The notes under the pieces are model-generated. The model worked only from the letters and a program-made list of their open reading frames with translations. It made no database searches and was not told the origin of the DNA. A DNA stretch of 64,000 bases from Rhizophagus irregularis (lineage: Eukaryota; Glomeromycota; Glomeromycetes; Glomerales; Glomeraceae). Of the stretch, positions 11,050 to 22,641 are shown in pieces (position 1 is the stretch's first letter; the number at the start of each line of letters is the position of its first letter). Made by a program: the position numbers and the translations under genes. Location of the stretch: positions 2,728,001 through 2,792,000 of the forward strand of contig NC_089430.1 of NCBI RefSeq assembly GCF_026210795.1, read 5' to 3'.

Positions 11050-12182
11050 TAGTGCTCCTAACGGGTCGGGTTGGGTCAGGTTTGAGGGATATTTGAATTC
11101 AACTCGAATATTTATGTAATTTGACTTGAAAATTCAGATCGATCAACTGTGTAACCCGAACTTGATTCGCCCGATCATAGTTTAACCCGGATAACCCAGG
11201 TCAAACTTGAATTTATATTAAATAAATTAATCATCAAGTTACGCAATTTATTTTACGAAAAATTTTACAATTTTTATTGTATTAATGTTTATTTATTAAT
11301 TAATATAAAATTCAGTTTAAATTTCTTTGATTTTTCACACCCACCAAGATTCAAAACAAATACATGCATGAACAGTTTGTGTTTTAAAGTTGCATCATTT
11401 TGTTGCCAGTAGATCAGCTTCATCAGAAAAAATTTGTATTCAATAATATTATCAATAATTCATACAATAAGCCATAGCCAAGTCTTATTAACTATAGAGT
11501 TCACATGTCAAATGACCAAAAATAGGCAAAAAAAATGGCGCAAATCGCATAAACTATTCGCAAATTTGTATAAACTATTTATAAATAGTATAGGTTAATT
11601 CGTAAATAGCCAAAAACAGCCAAGAATAGCCAAGAATAGCCAAGAATAGCCACTGCTTTTCGCGCCATTTTTTTTGCCGATTTTTAGCATTTCGACCTGT
11701 GGTTTTAAAATAAATTATGAAATAATATTAAATGTATATTTTAAGTTAAATTTAATACTTTAAAAACTTTTACTACTTGATGAACAGTTAAGACACCTGA
11801 CTTTACGATGCGTATTTGCATCTTTATTTTCTGAAGGAGTTCTTTCTCCTCAAGAGATTTTTAATAAAAAGCTCATTACGTAAAGCTTTTCATTTTCCGA
11901 GTTGATTTGTTGGTTCAGCAATATTAATAATAGTCTCAGACATTATTTCTTATTTATTAATAAAGTTTTTTACAAAAAAACTCACATTTTGTGACTTAGT
12001 GATAGGGAAAAAACGCGTCATCTGGGTCACCTGGGTTGATCAGGGTCAAAATAACAGTACAACCTTAACCTGACGGGTCGGGTCATGCGAGTTACAAGTC
12101 ATTAAAATGATTAATCCCGATTCGATTCAAAATTCAAGTCAGGTTGATCACCCGGGTCTGATCTGACCCGTACCGAGCACTA
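11050..12182. mobile_element. hAT-type non-autonomous element
   Basis: Termini TAGTGCTCC and GAGCACTA fit the TAGNG...CNCTA form of hAT elements (family knowledge). Flanks TTACAGGT and TTACAGGC give an 8-bp target duplication with one change. The flank of copy E's array unit has one TTACAGGA at about 35431 without insert. Subterminal regions are rich in ACCCG/CGGGT words. It carries no transposase and is itself interrupted at 11512-11701. Confidence 0.82.
11512..11701. mobile_element. MITE family with AGCCAAGAAT repeats, copy 1
   Basis: Ends CACATGTCAAATGACCAAAA and the reverse of CACAGGTCGAAATGCTAAAA, with matching inner GGCAAAAAAAATGGC. It contains three AGCCAAGAAT decamers. A second copy lies at 19318-19505 with two decamers. 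Nested inside the hAT element. Confidence 0.75.
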
Positions 12183-12344
12183 TTACAGGCATGATTTTTA
12201 TTAATAATGAAAGGTATTAAAACTCATCTTAGAAATTTACCATTTTACTACTAGTTCAATTATTATTTTTTGCAATAGTATCAGATCAGTTCACAAATAT
12301 GGGACACGTGTTACATCTATTCCTCGCATGGTTATATAACATTA

Positions 12345-12573
12345 CACTATAAAAAATGTTTGTCCGATAAATATTTGATTTTCTGGACACTCACACGCTA
12401 TTATACAATATTTGTTACAATTTAATACAAGATGCAGAGATTGAGAATTTTTAACCACATAAAAAACGTACAATATCATGATGAATGTCCAATAAATATC
12501 AAGTAAATGTTTGGAACAGGGTCGATTTTCTGAACAAAAAACTGAACTATATTTGGACAGCATTTTTTATAAG
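12345..12573. mobile_element. MITE with ATTA target duplication
   Basis: Inverted ends CACTATAAAAAATG and CATTTTTTATAAG, ATTA on each side. Sister flanks read 'tatataacgttatggcag' with one site and no insert (about 31442 and 35645). A 73-codon reading frame across it is accidental. Confidence 0.78.
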
Positions 12574-12712
12574 ATTATGGCAGTTTTTATTCGCTATTAA
12601 TTGCATATTTTATAAATTAGGATTTAACTGAATAATCATTATAAACTTCAATTTTTCCAATAAATTTTTATTGATGAAAAAAGCTTAATTAGTTAATGTA
12701 TTATCACGTTAT

Positions 12713-13456
12713 CCTTTAAACCGTTTTGCGGGCAAATTTGCCTGCAATTTCCAAATTAGAATAAATGACGCTATAAAAAATTCTTTAATTTTGGCCAGAT
12801 CATCACATAATTTTGCAGCCAAATTGATCTACATTCTGGCCATAAATTGTATGAGTTAGATATGCAGTTGATCATTAAAATTGGATGAGAAATTAACTAG
12901 TATCGGAATTTTTATATAATAAAATCTAAACTTTTCTTACCATATTTTTTCTCTATTCGAATACTTATTATAACTTTTTATTTTCATTATAAAAATTTTG
13001 CATTATAATAAACAAAATAGAAATAAAAAAAATCAATTGTTATGAATATATAATTAAAATGCATAATAAAATCTTTATTAAGGTTCTATATAAAGTCAAA
13101 ATCCTACTTTTAAACATCAAAAATCATATTAACAAAAGTTGTTTCTTATCCAAATTCTACATATTCCATTAAGCTTTTATATAGCTACAATTAATTATCA
13201 ATGAAATCATCAAAGTTAAGTGCAAAGTTTTTTAAAATTTTGTGATTATCTTAAAATACAACTTTTGACCAATGGGTAATTTTCAATTTTCTAATATATA
13301 ATTAATAAATGATAATAATTGCTGCATAATATATAATTTAAACTATCTTGAAAAAAAATTTTATTAAAATTGCTTTATTTTTCATAAAATTAGATGAGAG
13401 CCAAAATTTGGTAAAATTGCGAGCAAATTTACCTGCAATTGCTTACAGTTTAAGGG
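12713..13456. mobile_element. CCTTTAAAC element
   Basis: 744 bp, ends CCTTTAAACCGTTTTGCGGG and the reverse of CCCTTAAACTGTAAGC; inner TIR-like GCAAATTTGCCTGCAATT matches in reverse. Sister flank 'tatcacgttataaaaag' (about 31547 and 35749) lacks it; the join implies about 2 bp (AT) duplicated. Related to the 148-bp element at 33909-34056. Confidence 0.75.
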
Positions 13457-13876
13457 ATAAAAAGAATTGATTTTTAAATATAATATATATAAATAAATTT
13501 ATTTAAATAAATAAAAATAAAAGAAGTTGTTACATGAAAAAAAGTATAAACCATTGCTTTAAAATCCTAACCAATTAGCTGAATTATTCATAAAATAACC
13601 CAAATTCGTATAAATAGTTGAATACAAGAAGAAGATTTCTCGATTTAATGGAGACACTTTCTATTTAAAATGGCAGCATGTTATTTGACTTGAGTTTTCT
13701 TAAATTTAACAAATAAAGAAAATAATACATAAAATAATAAAACTAACGATTTTAATATGATATTTAATGATTTTTATAACACACTAATACTTCTAATCCA
13801 TTATTTAAGCTTAATAATGTTAGCTAAGAAAACATCACAAAAAATTATATTTACATGAATGTTGTTATGAAACTAC

Positions 13877-15125
13877 AAGAATTTACTTATCTAATTCTAA
13901 TCTATTTAGATCCTTATTAAGTTCTTCTTGGTCTTAGACAAATTAAGATTTTTGACTAATATAATAAAAGATAATAATTATTAAGTATATCCATTATTAA
14001 TATAAATAATATAATGACTTTGTAGAGATTATAAAGGGGTTTAGCTTTTGTTTTTGTTTGTTTTTAATGTTAATACAATGGTAATATGGATACTTGGAGA
14101 AATTTGATGGTTGCATCCATATGGGTGGGTATAGCTAATTTAGAAAATAGTTTTCATTGTTGTTAACTAATTTTAATGTAAGCATATATAAACCATTAAA
14201 TTATAAAATAAAAATATATATATATATATATAAATAATATAGGTATAACAAAATCGTAAGGTTTGCTATGAAATGCTATAAAGAAATTATTTAAAGGTTA
14301 CTACTATACTATGTGAAGAGATATAAAGTACAATTCATAAATATTAATTACCGTATATAGTGGGCCACAGTACCCCAGGTATCTTGCAAAAATCGGGGGT
14401 TTGACCCTATACCCCTGGGTACTAAATAAAGCCTAAAAATTCCTTTTTTGCGAATATCTCACGATCTACCAGTCCAATTTGAACGATTTATTTTTTATTT
14501 TAAAGAGCTCAATAAGAGCTATCAAACAAAAAAAAGATGGCTCAAATCTGATCACTGGATCACGAGATAATTGTAAAATATCCCCCTGTGTACTATACAA
14601 TTCTATGAAATTTTTCAAGGGGGGTACTATGTATAGGGGGGGTACTATGGCCTGTGATATATGGTACCTTTTGTTCTTCTATTGATATTAATATAAAAAT
14701 AATAAATATAGTAATTTTTGAATAATTAGTATTTATTTAAAATAAGGATAAATCTAATTGTAACAACTCTCAATTTTCCCAATTTTATCCAATTAAAATT
14801 TAAGATTAGGCATAATATAAACAAAAATAAAAGATTAGTCGTATAACTAAGACAAAAGAATTTTTTAAAAAATTTCAAGAACTGCTTATAACTTAAAATT
14901 TTGTTTATGAAACTTTTTTAAGTACATTAAGTAAAAGTTTTCCAAATTAAATTTTGCATATAAAAATTTTATTTGTAAAACACATACTAAATTTATTATT
15001 AAAAAAAAATAAAAAAAGAATGTTACAAATTAGATATGTAACAGGCTGTTACAAATATATTTATTTTTAAAATAATAATGACTTTTTTATATTGATATTT
15101 TACCTTCAGTTGCATTTCTTGCTTG
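13877..15125 (-). pseudogene. Kinase copy C, 3' fragment only
   Basis: Contains homologues of the last exon (about 13877-13950), exon 4 (about 14243-14283), the micro-exon (about 14666-14680) and the final codons of exon 2 (to about 15122), all in the array order. The catalytic region is absent, so homology stops abruptly at about 15122. The micro-exon splice donor is split by the MITE at 14351-14664. Further extra DNA lies between exons 4 and 5 and at 14750-15060. Confidence 0.8.
14351..14664. mobile_element. TA-flanked MITE in the micro-exon splice donor of copy C
   Basis: 314 bp, ends CCGTATATAGTGGGCCACAG and CCTGTGATATATGG, TA on both sides. The empty site 'attaattaccttcttgttc' is present in copy B (about 6920). 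The insertion falls just after GTA of the micro-exon donor. The second copy is at 17407-17721. A 68-codon reading frame across it is accidental. Confidence 0.88.
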
Positions 15126-15174
15126 CTCCAAATATCTTAGAATAGGCTCTACTATCTAAATCCATATTTAGAAT

Positions 15175-15314
15175 TACCATACCATTCTGGAATTAAACAA
15201 CTCTGAAAATAAGCAATTCTGACCTGCATTATGATGATTTTGACCAAAATTATGCTTAATTTGGCTGGAATTAAATTCAAAAAAATAGTTGTTTAATTTT
15301 AGAATGGTATGGTA
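15175..15314. mobile_element. Foldback MITE, TACCATACC ends
   Basis: 140 bp with inverted ends TACCATACCATTCTGGAATT and AATTTTAGAATGGTATGGTA, followed inside by AAACAACT/AGTTGTTT. Confidence 0.7.
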
Positions 15315-15561
15315 TATAATAAATAAGCAGTTTGTAATAATTTTAGTGATTAAGAGATTTATAGTAACTTCACTGATTTATAGCAATTTCAATAATTTAT
15401 AGCAATTTCAGTAATTTATAGCAGTTTGTAATAAGTATAGTGCAGAACCTCTATACTCAACTACTTATATATAGTAACAATTGATTAATTATAAATTCCT
15501 AAAAAAAAATTTTTTTATATTAAAGTAAAAAATTTAACCAATAATTTTTATAGATATAACC

Positions 15562-16214
15562 TAAGCTCTAAATGGTCCAGATTGAGAAGTAACTTAGGAC
15601 TGGACCAAAATAATTAGTTCATTTTGGTCCAGTCCCAGCTTATCTTTTAACATAAACTGGACCAGACTGAAATAAACCAATTATTTTAGTCTGGTCTGAT
15701 CCGATCCTATAATAAAAAAACATTGCGTGTTTTTTTATAATAATATATTAAAAAAACATTTTTGCAACGTTTTTTCATTAAATTAATTAAAAAAATATTG
15801 CGAATATGTTTTTCTAGTTAAAATTACTTTGAAAAAACATTTTGCAAAATTTTTTTATTAAATTATTATAGAAACGTTGTGAAAATGTTTTTCTATAATA
15901 ATATATTTAAAAAAATGTTTTCACAACGTTTTTTCATTAAATTAATTAAAAAAATGGTGTGTAAACATTTTTTTATAATAATATATTAAAAAAAACGTTT
16001 CGCAATAATTTTAATATAAAAAACTATTGCGAAAACATTTATTTGGTCTAGTCCAGTCCAATCCATAAAATTTGATCCAGATTAGATTTATAATCCAAAA
16101 TTGAATTAGACCGGACTGAATATTTTGGTTCAGGTTGAAACATCAACCCAGACCTGACCAATCTGAATTTTCAATCCAGATTGCCAGATTAGAACCAGAC
16201 TGATTAAAGCTTTA
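15562..16214. mobile_element. hAT-like element with palindromic core
   Basis: Flanks ATATAACC (15554-15561) and ATATAACT (16215-16222) suggest an 8-bp duplication with one change. Ends TAAGCTCTAAATGG and GATTAAAGCTTTA. Subterminal GGTCCAGTCC-type words repeat many times in both orientations. The centre has four or more copies of a 'aaaaaacattttgcaacg' word, also in both orientations. Confidence 0.6.
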
Positions 16215-16491
16215 ATATAACTATTAGCTTTAAAAATTATCAGTTATTTTTTTTCTAAATTAAATTTTGGCTGAATTTTAGCTGTTTAAAAATCTGTAAT
16301 TTAAATATATTGATTAAATTTAGTCAAAATTGAGACTAGTTTAAATTTTTGTATTACAAGTTTTTTTAGTTATATTTAATGTACAGATTTTTTTTTAATA
16401 TGCCAAAAAGAAAAAAAATTTTAAACCTGCAAAAAAAGATTTAATGAATAAGATTGTTTAAATATAGGTCAATTTAATATTATAGATGATA

Positions 16492-16647
16492 AGAGCAGTG
16501 ACATTTATTACATAATATTTTAGGGGTGGAAGGGTATTTAAAGGTCATATAACATATAAGTGTAACATAAAATTTTCCATATTATATGGGGGTGGGGGAG
16601 TATGGACTTATAGTAAATAGATATTACGTAATAAATGTCACTGCCCT
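16492..16647. mobile_element. MITE, AGRGCAGTGACATTTATTAC ends
   Basis: 156 bp with 20-bp inverted ends differing at few positions (AGAGCAGTGACATTTATTAC and the reverse of AGGGCAGTGACATTTATTAC). Confidence 0.72.
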
Positions 16648-17054
16648 AATTATATACCATCAAGTGAATATTTAAAAGACAGTTCAAATGAATTTATAAA
16701 TGAAAGAATTCAAACACTAAGTAATTTAATTTGGTCAAAAAATACATATAATAAAATACAAATCTCATTATCGTATACCTGATTCATCAGTTTATAATAA
16801 AATACAATAAATAAATATATTATATAAATTTTATATTATATAACTTATAAAATCCTAATTTCTGATTGGTTAATATATGTATCACATGATGCTTACATAA
16901 TCTGAAAAAATTGAGACTTTTTTATTTTATAAATCAATTCCTTTTAATAAATAGAGTTTAATTTTTTTTATAAAATTAAAATCCAATCATAAAATCAAAT
17001 TTTATTTAAATTTTTTAAGTTCCTATTATAGAGGTTCTGCACCATATATCATTT

Positions 17055-17265
17055 AATGGATATTGTACGGTGTTGTATTTATATTGGTTAATATCACAAA
17101 GTAACGTTAACCAATATAAATACCACTGTACAATATCTATGTTATCATACGGCTAATGCAGATCATACTCAAATAAACTTAATATTCGATATTGTACACA
17201 AATAAACTATTGATATTCAATATTGTACGCAAATAAACTATTGATATCAATATTGTACGATAATG
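17055..17265. repeat. Small hairpin followed by 31-bp tandem repeats
   Basis: 17055-17147 folds back (GTATTTATATTGGTTAA against TTAACCAATATAAATAC). It is followed by about three units of 'aatattgtacgcaaataaactattgat'. Similar words recur near 56500-56530. Confidence 0.6.
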
Positions 17266-17406
17266 AAAATATCGGACAAATAAAATCAGCATGATCCTAT
17301 AGGGCCGTGCGATAAAATAAAATATTAGATTCATTTTTATTTGAGGTTAAAGGATTTAGCTGTGCATATATTCCATTTTTCTTAACATCATGGATCAGCT
17401 AAATTA

Positions 17407-17721
17407 CTGTATATAGCGGGCCACAGTACCCCGGGTATCTTGCAAAAATTGGGGGTTTGACCCTGTACCCCCGGGTACTAAACAAAGCCTAAAAATTCTG
17501 TTTTTTGCGAATATCTCACGATCTACCAGTCCAATTTGAACGATCATTTTTTTATTTTGAAGAGCTCAATGAGAGCTATCAAACAAAAAAATGATGGCTC
17601 AAATCTGATCACTAGATCACGAGATAATTGTAAAATATCCCCTCGGGTACTATACAATTCTATGAAATTTTTCAAGGGGGGTACTATGCATAGGAAGGGT
17701 ACTATGGCCCGCGATATACGG
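17407..17721. mobile_element. Second copy of the TA-flanked MITE
   Basis: 315 bp, same family as 14351-14664: ends CTGTATATAGCGGGCCACAG and GGCCCGCGATATACGG, TA on each side. The interior palindrome (ATATCTCACGATCTACCAG and relatives) matches the other copy closely. Confidence 0.85.
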
Positions 17722-17799
17722 TAGATAAAATGGCTAAATTATTTTCAGATTAGCCAGATGCATTGCATATCATATATAATAGGAGCCCAAACAATATAT

Positions 17800-17954
17800 G
17801 AGGTCTTTGCAATAGAAAGGTACGAAACTCAAAAAATATCAAAAATTGAATTAATATTAAATTTGCATTTATTTTAGTAAAAAAAACATAATTAGCATAT
17901 AAAGTAAAATTAAAATTTTTTTTGAGTTTCGTACCTTTCTATTGCAAAGACCCC
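17800..17954. mobile_element. MITE with 34-bp near-perfect inverted ends
   Basis: Ends are inverted copies starting GGTCTTTGCAATAGAAAGG and continuing to GAAACTCAAAAAA. ATAT-rich flanks suggest a duplicated AT-rich target. Confidence 0.8.
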
Positions 17955-18172
17955 ATATATATATAGGTCAGATGAAAAATTCAAAATTTATTAAGGTCTG
18001 CTTTTATCTAACCCATAAATTTTTTACACTGCTAAGCAACTTATTTTATGACATATATATATTAATATATAATTTTTTTTATAAAATATATATAAAAAAA
18101 AAACTAAAAAAACAAAAATTTTTGACATAATGCATGGATAAAGCTATTATTATTTTTTTGTAATATTACAAC

Positions 18173-18307
18173 TTATAAATGTTTCTTATTAATATTTTCG
18201 TATATCGTTTCTGCGACTTCAGAGCGTAATTTAGGCACTTTAGTCAAAGGAAACATCCAAAATCTTCATAAGTAAAGTTGTTCAGCAGGTTCGAATCTAC
18301 TTACATA
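18173..18307 (-). pseudogene. Coding relic, unrecognised
   Basis: Reads as protein-like sequence in one frame (SRFEPAEQLYL, then RFWMFPLTKVPKLRSEVAE) ending at a TAA at 18173-18175. One TGA interrupts between these two parts. Composition is unlike the surrounding noncoding DNA. I do not recognise the family. Confidence 0.35.
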
Positions 18308-19317
18308 TAAATTTTTATCATGATTGAATAGATATTTATGGATTTATTCATGTTTTTCGTAATGCTACCAATACGCGGAATTTTTATTTTTAAAATTTAC
18401 TGTAAATTTATTAAAAAAAAATATTTTTAAAAAATTTTCTAAGTAAAAATGAAATAACTTTTATTGATTATTACAAAAATTATAGTGTAAAATTATAAAA
18501 AAACAGAAAACCACTTATTTTTCTGTTTCCACTCACCCGTTGCTCTCATTTTGAATATATATTTTTTAAATATTACACAAACGCGTATATGTTTATATTT
18601 TTAATGTTATGCGGACATGTATTTATTTTATCAAAAACACGTTACATGATCATGTCTAAAAATGGTCCCTGTATCATGTATACAATTAACTTAATCTTTG
18701 TATAAAAATAGTAAATTTCTTTTACACAAACATATTTATAACTTTGTTTACATATTTTATTAGATTTTTTTAATGTGAAAAATGTAAAATATATTTTATA
18801 TTATATATATTAAAAAATCTATCTTGCTATGCAAATATATATCTGACTATTAATAATTTAATATCCTGCTATGCATAATTATATCTGACTATTTTAAAAT
18901 TATGTTATCAAATAAGCAATAATAAATCTCACATAGGAAAAAATTTTTATATGTTGGTTAAGCAAACTCAAAACCTACATTTATATATATTGTTCGGGTC
19001 CTTATATAGTAGTACAAAAATTTGTATTACAGGTATTACCCTAGCTCTTCACAACTCAAATCACAAGATAATCAGCTCCAGATACATATCATATAACATA
19101 AAAATTTGTATTACTCAATCACTATAAATCACAGGATGATCAGCTTATTATTTCCCAATGATTTTATAAAGCAAGGGCTTTCTTAATTTGTTTCTAGTCA
19201 GATTTTGCATAAATTGATTAAAGGTTTCTTTATTATATTTAATCAATTATTTTTGCAAAATGATAAATTTATTTTTTAATCTGGCTATTAATTTCCACAT
19301 GTATTATTTGAATATAA
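18308..19317. other. No gene seen
   Basis: AT-rich. Two partial repeats are visible: 'tatatctgactatt' twice near 18840-18895, and 'aaaatttgtattac' twice near 19016 and 19100, the second with neighbouring 'ataatcagct/gatgatcagct'. Confidence 0.3.
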
Positions 19318-19505
19318 ATGTCAAATGACCAAAAACAGGCAAAAAAAATGGCACGAATTGCATGAACTATTCGCAAATTTGTATAAACTATTTACAAATA
19401 GTATAGGTTAATTCGCAAATAGCTAAAAATAGCCAAGAATAGCCAAGAATAGCCACTGCTTTTCACACCATTTTTTTTGCCAATTTTTAGTATTTCAACT
19501 TGTGT
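19318..19505. mobile_element. AGCCAAGAAT MITE, copy 2
   Basis: Same family as 11512-11701, here with two AGCCAAGAAT decamers. Ends ATGTCAAATGACCAAAA and the reverse of a related sequence. Confidence 0.72.
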
Positions 19506-19929
19506 AAGAAATAGGCAATATTAAAGATACTGGACATTTAAGCCAACTTTGGGGCGTAATTTTTTTTTGATCTGTCTTAATGAATTTTTATAAATATTTT
19601 TCTATACATTTATTTTCTTTGAAATCTGTTTTTAGAGGAATAAAATTGTGAGAGTGATTTAAAAACTGTTGATATACCCTATTTTTTATACTTACTGGAA
19701 GTTTATCAGTAATTTGTTTATAGTCAGAATGGAACATTATACTCAGTTACTTTGCATGCAAAATTTTGCATGCAAAAATTAAGTAAATAAAAATAGTTTG
19801 CAATACAAAATAAAATATAATATTGCAATAATTATTATTTTTTCTATTTGGTTTTATAATATAATTAATATACTATATATTATTTTATTATTTCTTAATC
19901 TGTACTTTTGATTTCAACATCTAAAAGTA

Positions 19930-20695
19930 ATACATACTGCTCTATTCTTTTTGTGATCTATTGTTTGATATTCACTACATTTTTTGGTTGACCTCTTTTT
20001 TTCTTCTTTACTGTGAATAGTTTTTGAAAATTTTTAAATGCATTTTTTAGAACAATAAAATAGTATATTTATTGACTCACCACCTAGCTTTCATGTAGTA
20101 ATTCATATTCATATTGTTTAATATTATGTATTCTTCTCACTGTTATCTGAAATGTTAAGTTATAATCTTTTATTCTTTTCCAATATAGATGGCATTGATA
20201 GTTTCAAAATTCTTTACTACCGGTTTACTATATTTGCCATATTTAATGTCATTTACTGTGTAACAATTTTTTACTATAAATTAAGAAAATCATAATTCTC
20301 GTTATTTTGCACAGGTTTTTTATGACTTTCTAGTGAACATGTCAAAAATGTTTTACCAGCATTTGGTTCATTATGTGTGATAATCTCAAATATATATTCA
20401 TATATAAAACCTAACAATGATATCTGCTGCAAAGATAAACTTTAGTTATATGTTTCTTCTTTATAGAATTCTTTTAATCTTGCAAAAACTTTATCACCAA
20501 TAATTGCTAAAGCAAACTTTAATTCACAAGAAGTATAGGGAGATTGACAAAGGTATGCCCATTGATGATTTCATTTACTGGCTCCTTATTGGTATGAATA
20601 TGTACTAAATTATAACTATAATTATCACTATCACTAAGTGTGCTAATATATCTGAATATGTTAGTGTCAATATTATTAACAGAAGTCATAATCAT
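19930..20695 (-). pseudogene. Decayed gene, unrecognised
   Basis: Reading from the ATG at 20693-20695 gives a protein-like stretch (MIMTSVNNIDTNIFRYIST, then HIHTNKEPVNE). A +1 shift follows, then HQWAYLCQSPYTSCELKF and DKVFARLKEFYKEETYN to a stop. Further fragments downstream (EPNAGKTFL, then a KKKRGQPKN AT-hook-like segment near 19990-20015) keep the same strand. A GTGAGT-type donor is visible near 20085. Multiple stops and at least one frameshift make it a relic. Family unknown. Confidence 0.45.
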
Positions 20696-21022
20696 TTTAT
20701 TAATTTCAGATATTTATCATTCTTAAAATACTACCACATAATAAATAAAATTTGTGAAAATTATCCTTTGAAAATTTAGAATAAATTAATAATCAGCATT
20801 TATTTAATTCAGATTCTGTCAAAATTTGTATATACAATTTATGTTGATTTACAAAAATTCATTATATGTAAATCCTTAAGTGATGATATATCTAGATGTT
20901 TTATTATTGATTATACACCACATATTGTCTCTTCCTGCAACTCCATTATAGTCTTCATTTTATTTCCATTTCACATCAAAAGCATTTATCTTATCATGAG
21001 TAATAAGATATAGGTGCAGATA
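20696..21022. other. No gene seen
   Basis: AT-rich spacer between the relic and the next MITE. Nothing supported. Confidence 0.3.
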
Positions 21023-21030
21023 ACTGGCAT

Positions 21031-21326
21031 AGGACCCCGGATATCTAATATAAAGGTTATAATGGACTTTTGGCCAAAAACACCCCTTTTTGCTGAAACT
21101 CAAAAAATCGTTTTTTGTAAATATCTCAGCATCCAGTAATTCAATTTTAATGAACTTTTTTTATTTTGTAGCCCTCATTTAGCTCTACAATTTAAAAAAA
21201 AGTTCATCAAAATTGGACTACTGGATGCTGAGATATTTACAAAAAACGATTTTTTGAGCCCCTGAAAAATGGGCCAATCTGCCGAAAGTGTGACTTATGA
21301 CCTGTTTTGGAGATATCCGGGGTCCT
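21031..21326. mobile_element. MITE with 8-bp target duplication ACTGGCAT
   Basis: Ends AGGACCCCGGATATCT and AGATATCCGGGGTCCT are perfect inverted copies. ACTGGCAT flanks both sides (21023-21030, 21327-21334), as for hAT-type insertion. A large inner palindrome (AAATATCTCAGCATCCAG) resembles the interior of the TA-flanked MITEs at 14351 and 17407, although ends and duplication length differ. Confidence 0.88.
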
Positions 21327-21334
21327 ACTGGCAT

Positions 21335-22404
21335 CATCTACTAACAGTTCAGAACCTTCCTTTAACAAAACACTTATAATATAACATCCAAAAAATATCT
21401 TTCCTATTTCTGGATTTCTGGTGATGCAGAAACATTTAATGTTTTTTGCTCTTGAGAATGATTTTCTTGAAATAGTTATAACAGTACTTATAGATATGTG
21501 TTTTATTTTCAGTTCCTGAAAGTGACAGAAAGATAATTACTTTCTTGTTCAAGTTTAAATCAATAACAGTTCTAGCAAATAATGTAATTTTTCTGGTATT
21601 TTTTTTCTAATCCTCTAAATAAATAAAAGTATAAAGAATGATATGAATCAGAATTCTGATAATTCATTTTATTAGTACTTACCTTCTAATATTTTTGTCT
21701 TTTTGTAATAACTTGAATTAACAGAGGGTAAGAGTGGCTGCAGAAATGGAAAAGATTACTAGTGTCACATTCAAATTGACCAATCATTACAATGCAAAGG
21801 CTTATCTTGATATTCATCTAAATTGGATTAGAAGAACAAAAACAAAGTTAGTTAGTTAAATACAGTATATAGCAATATGTCAAGAATTTTTCAAAAAAAT
21901 ATAATGTCTTTACCAGTCAAGAAAAGCTGCCATCTTTTTTATAATAAGTGACATTAAATTAACATTAAATAAATTAAAAACTTTATTAAATAAAATGCAT
22001 TATTTGGTTTATTATTACATAAAAATATTAAAACACAAATTCTGGGTTATAAAATATATTTATTGAGTAAATTATTACATTGTAAAAATAATTATTAATT
22101 AATATGAGAATAACTTCTTTTGAACCATCCTCTTCAAAGTTACTCTTTATATAACTAATTTAAGGGTACTTATTTTGGGGTTATTAATTTATAATGTTTC
22201 ACTATTTTTTAATGTTACATCATAATTACTATTATTATTGTATATGTTCTATGTAAGCACTGGACATTTTTCATGTATGTTATTGATCACTTTATAATAG
22301 TAATACACAAATTTTGGTCACTTTATAATTAGTAATATACAAAATTTTGATCACTTTATTATAAAATAATAAATAAGATACGCGATAAAGGTCTCAGTTG
22401 CTTA
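21335..22404. other. No gene seen
   Basis: AT-rich. A few short open stretches on the minus strand around 21340-21560 and plus-strand ones at 21720-21850 have no start, splice or family support. Confidence 0.25.
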
Positions 22405-22590
22405 CGTCATACATATCCAATAACTTTATTATCAGTCACGTTTATGATAACTGATTTACACTAGGATGCTACTCTATCATGTGGCCTTCGGCCATATGAT
22501 ATACATAACAATCCTAGTGGTAAATCAGTTGTCATCTACAACATGACCGATAACAATTACTTATTAATGTTTATCATCATATAGTCTTTA
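22405..22590. repeat. Palindrome centred on a GGCC-TTCG-GGCC hairpin
   Basis: Arms ATAACTGATTTACACTAGGAT and ATCCTAGTGGTAAATCAGTT continue outward to ATTATCAGTCACGT and GACCGATAACAATTACT. The centre, ATCATGTGGCCTTCGGCCAT, forms a short stem closed by TTCG. Probably a foldback MITE. Confidence 0.6.
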
Positions 22591-22641
22591 ATTTCATATT
22601 TATTTCATAATAATATGATCTGATTATTAATTATTCCAATA

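Larger units (their letters stand above)
9003..12712. repeat. Kinase-array 5' flank of copy B, expanded by insertions
   Basis: Matches the 5' flanks of D (33815-35760) and E (38039-38960) in order. Here it is about 1.7 kb longer because of separate insertions at 9297, 10289, 10860, 11050 (with a nested one at 11512) and 12345, each absent from sister flanks; another at 12713 follows immediately. Several have visible target duplications. Confidence 0.8.
15437..17043. mobile_element. Composite element with GTGCAGAACCTCTATA ends
   Basis: The left end TAGTGCAGAACCTCTATA and the right end TATAGAGGTTCTGCACCA are inverted copies 1.6 kb apart, each next to TA, as in Tc1/mariner-type insertions. Inside are the hAT-like element at 15562-16214 and the MITE at 16492-16647. 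No transposase gene is visible. Confidence 0.55.

Noticed and set aside
14479-14685. Two similar small proteins at 14479-14685 and 17536-17724
   Set aside because: Both are inside copies of the same palindromic MITE; the similarity is that of the element, with frames opened by chance.
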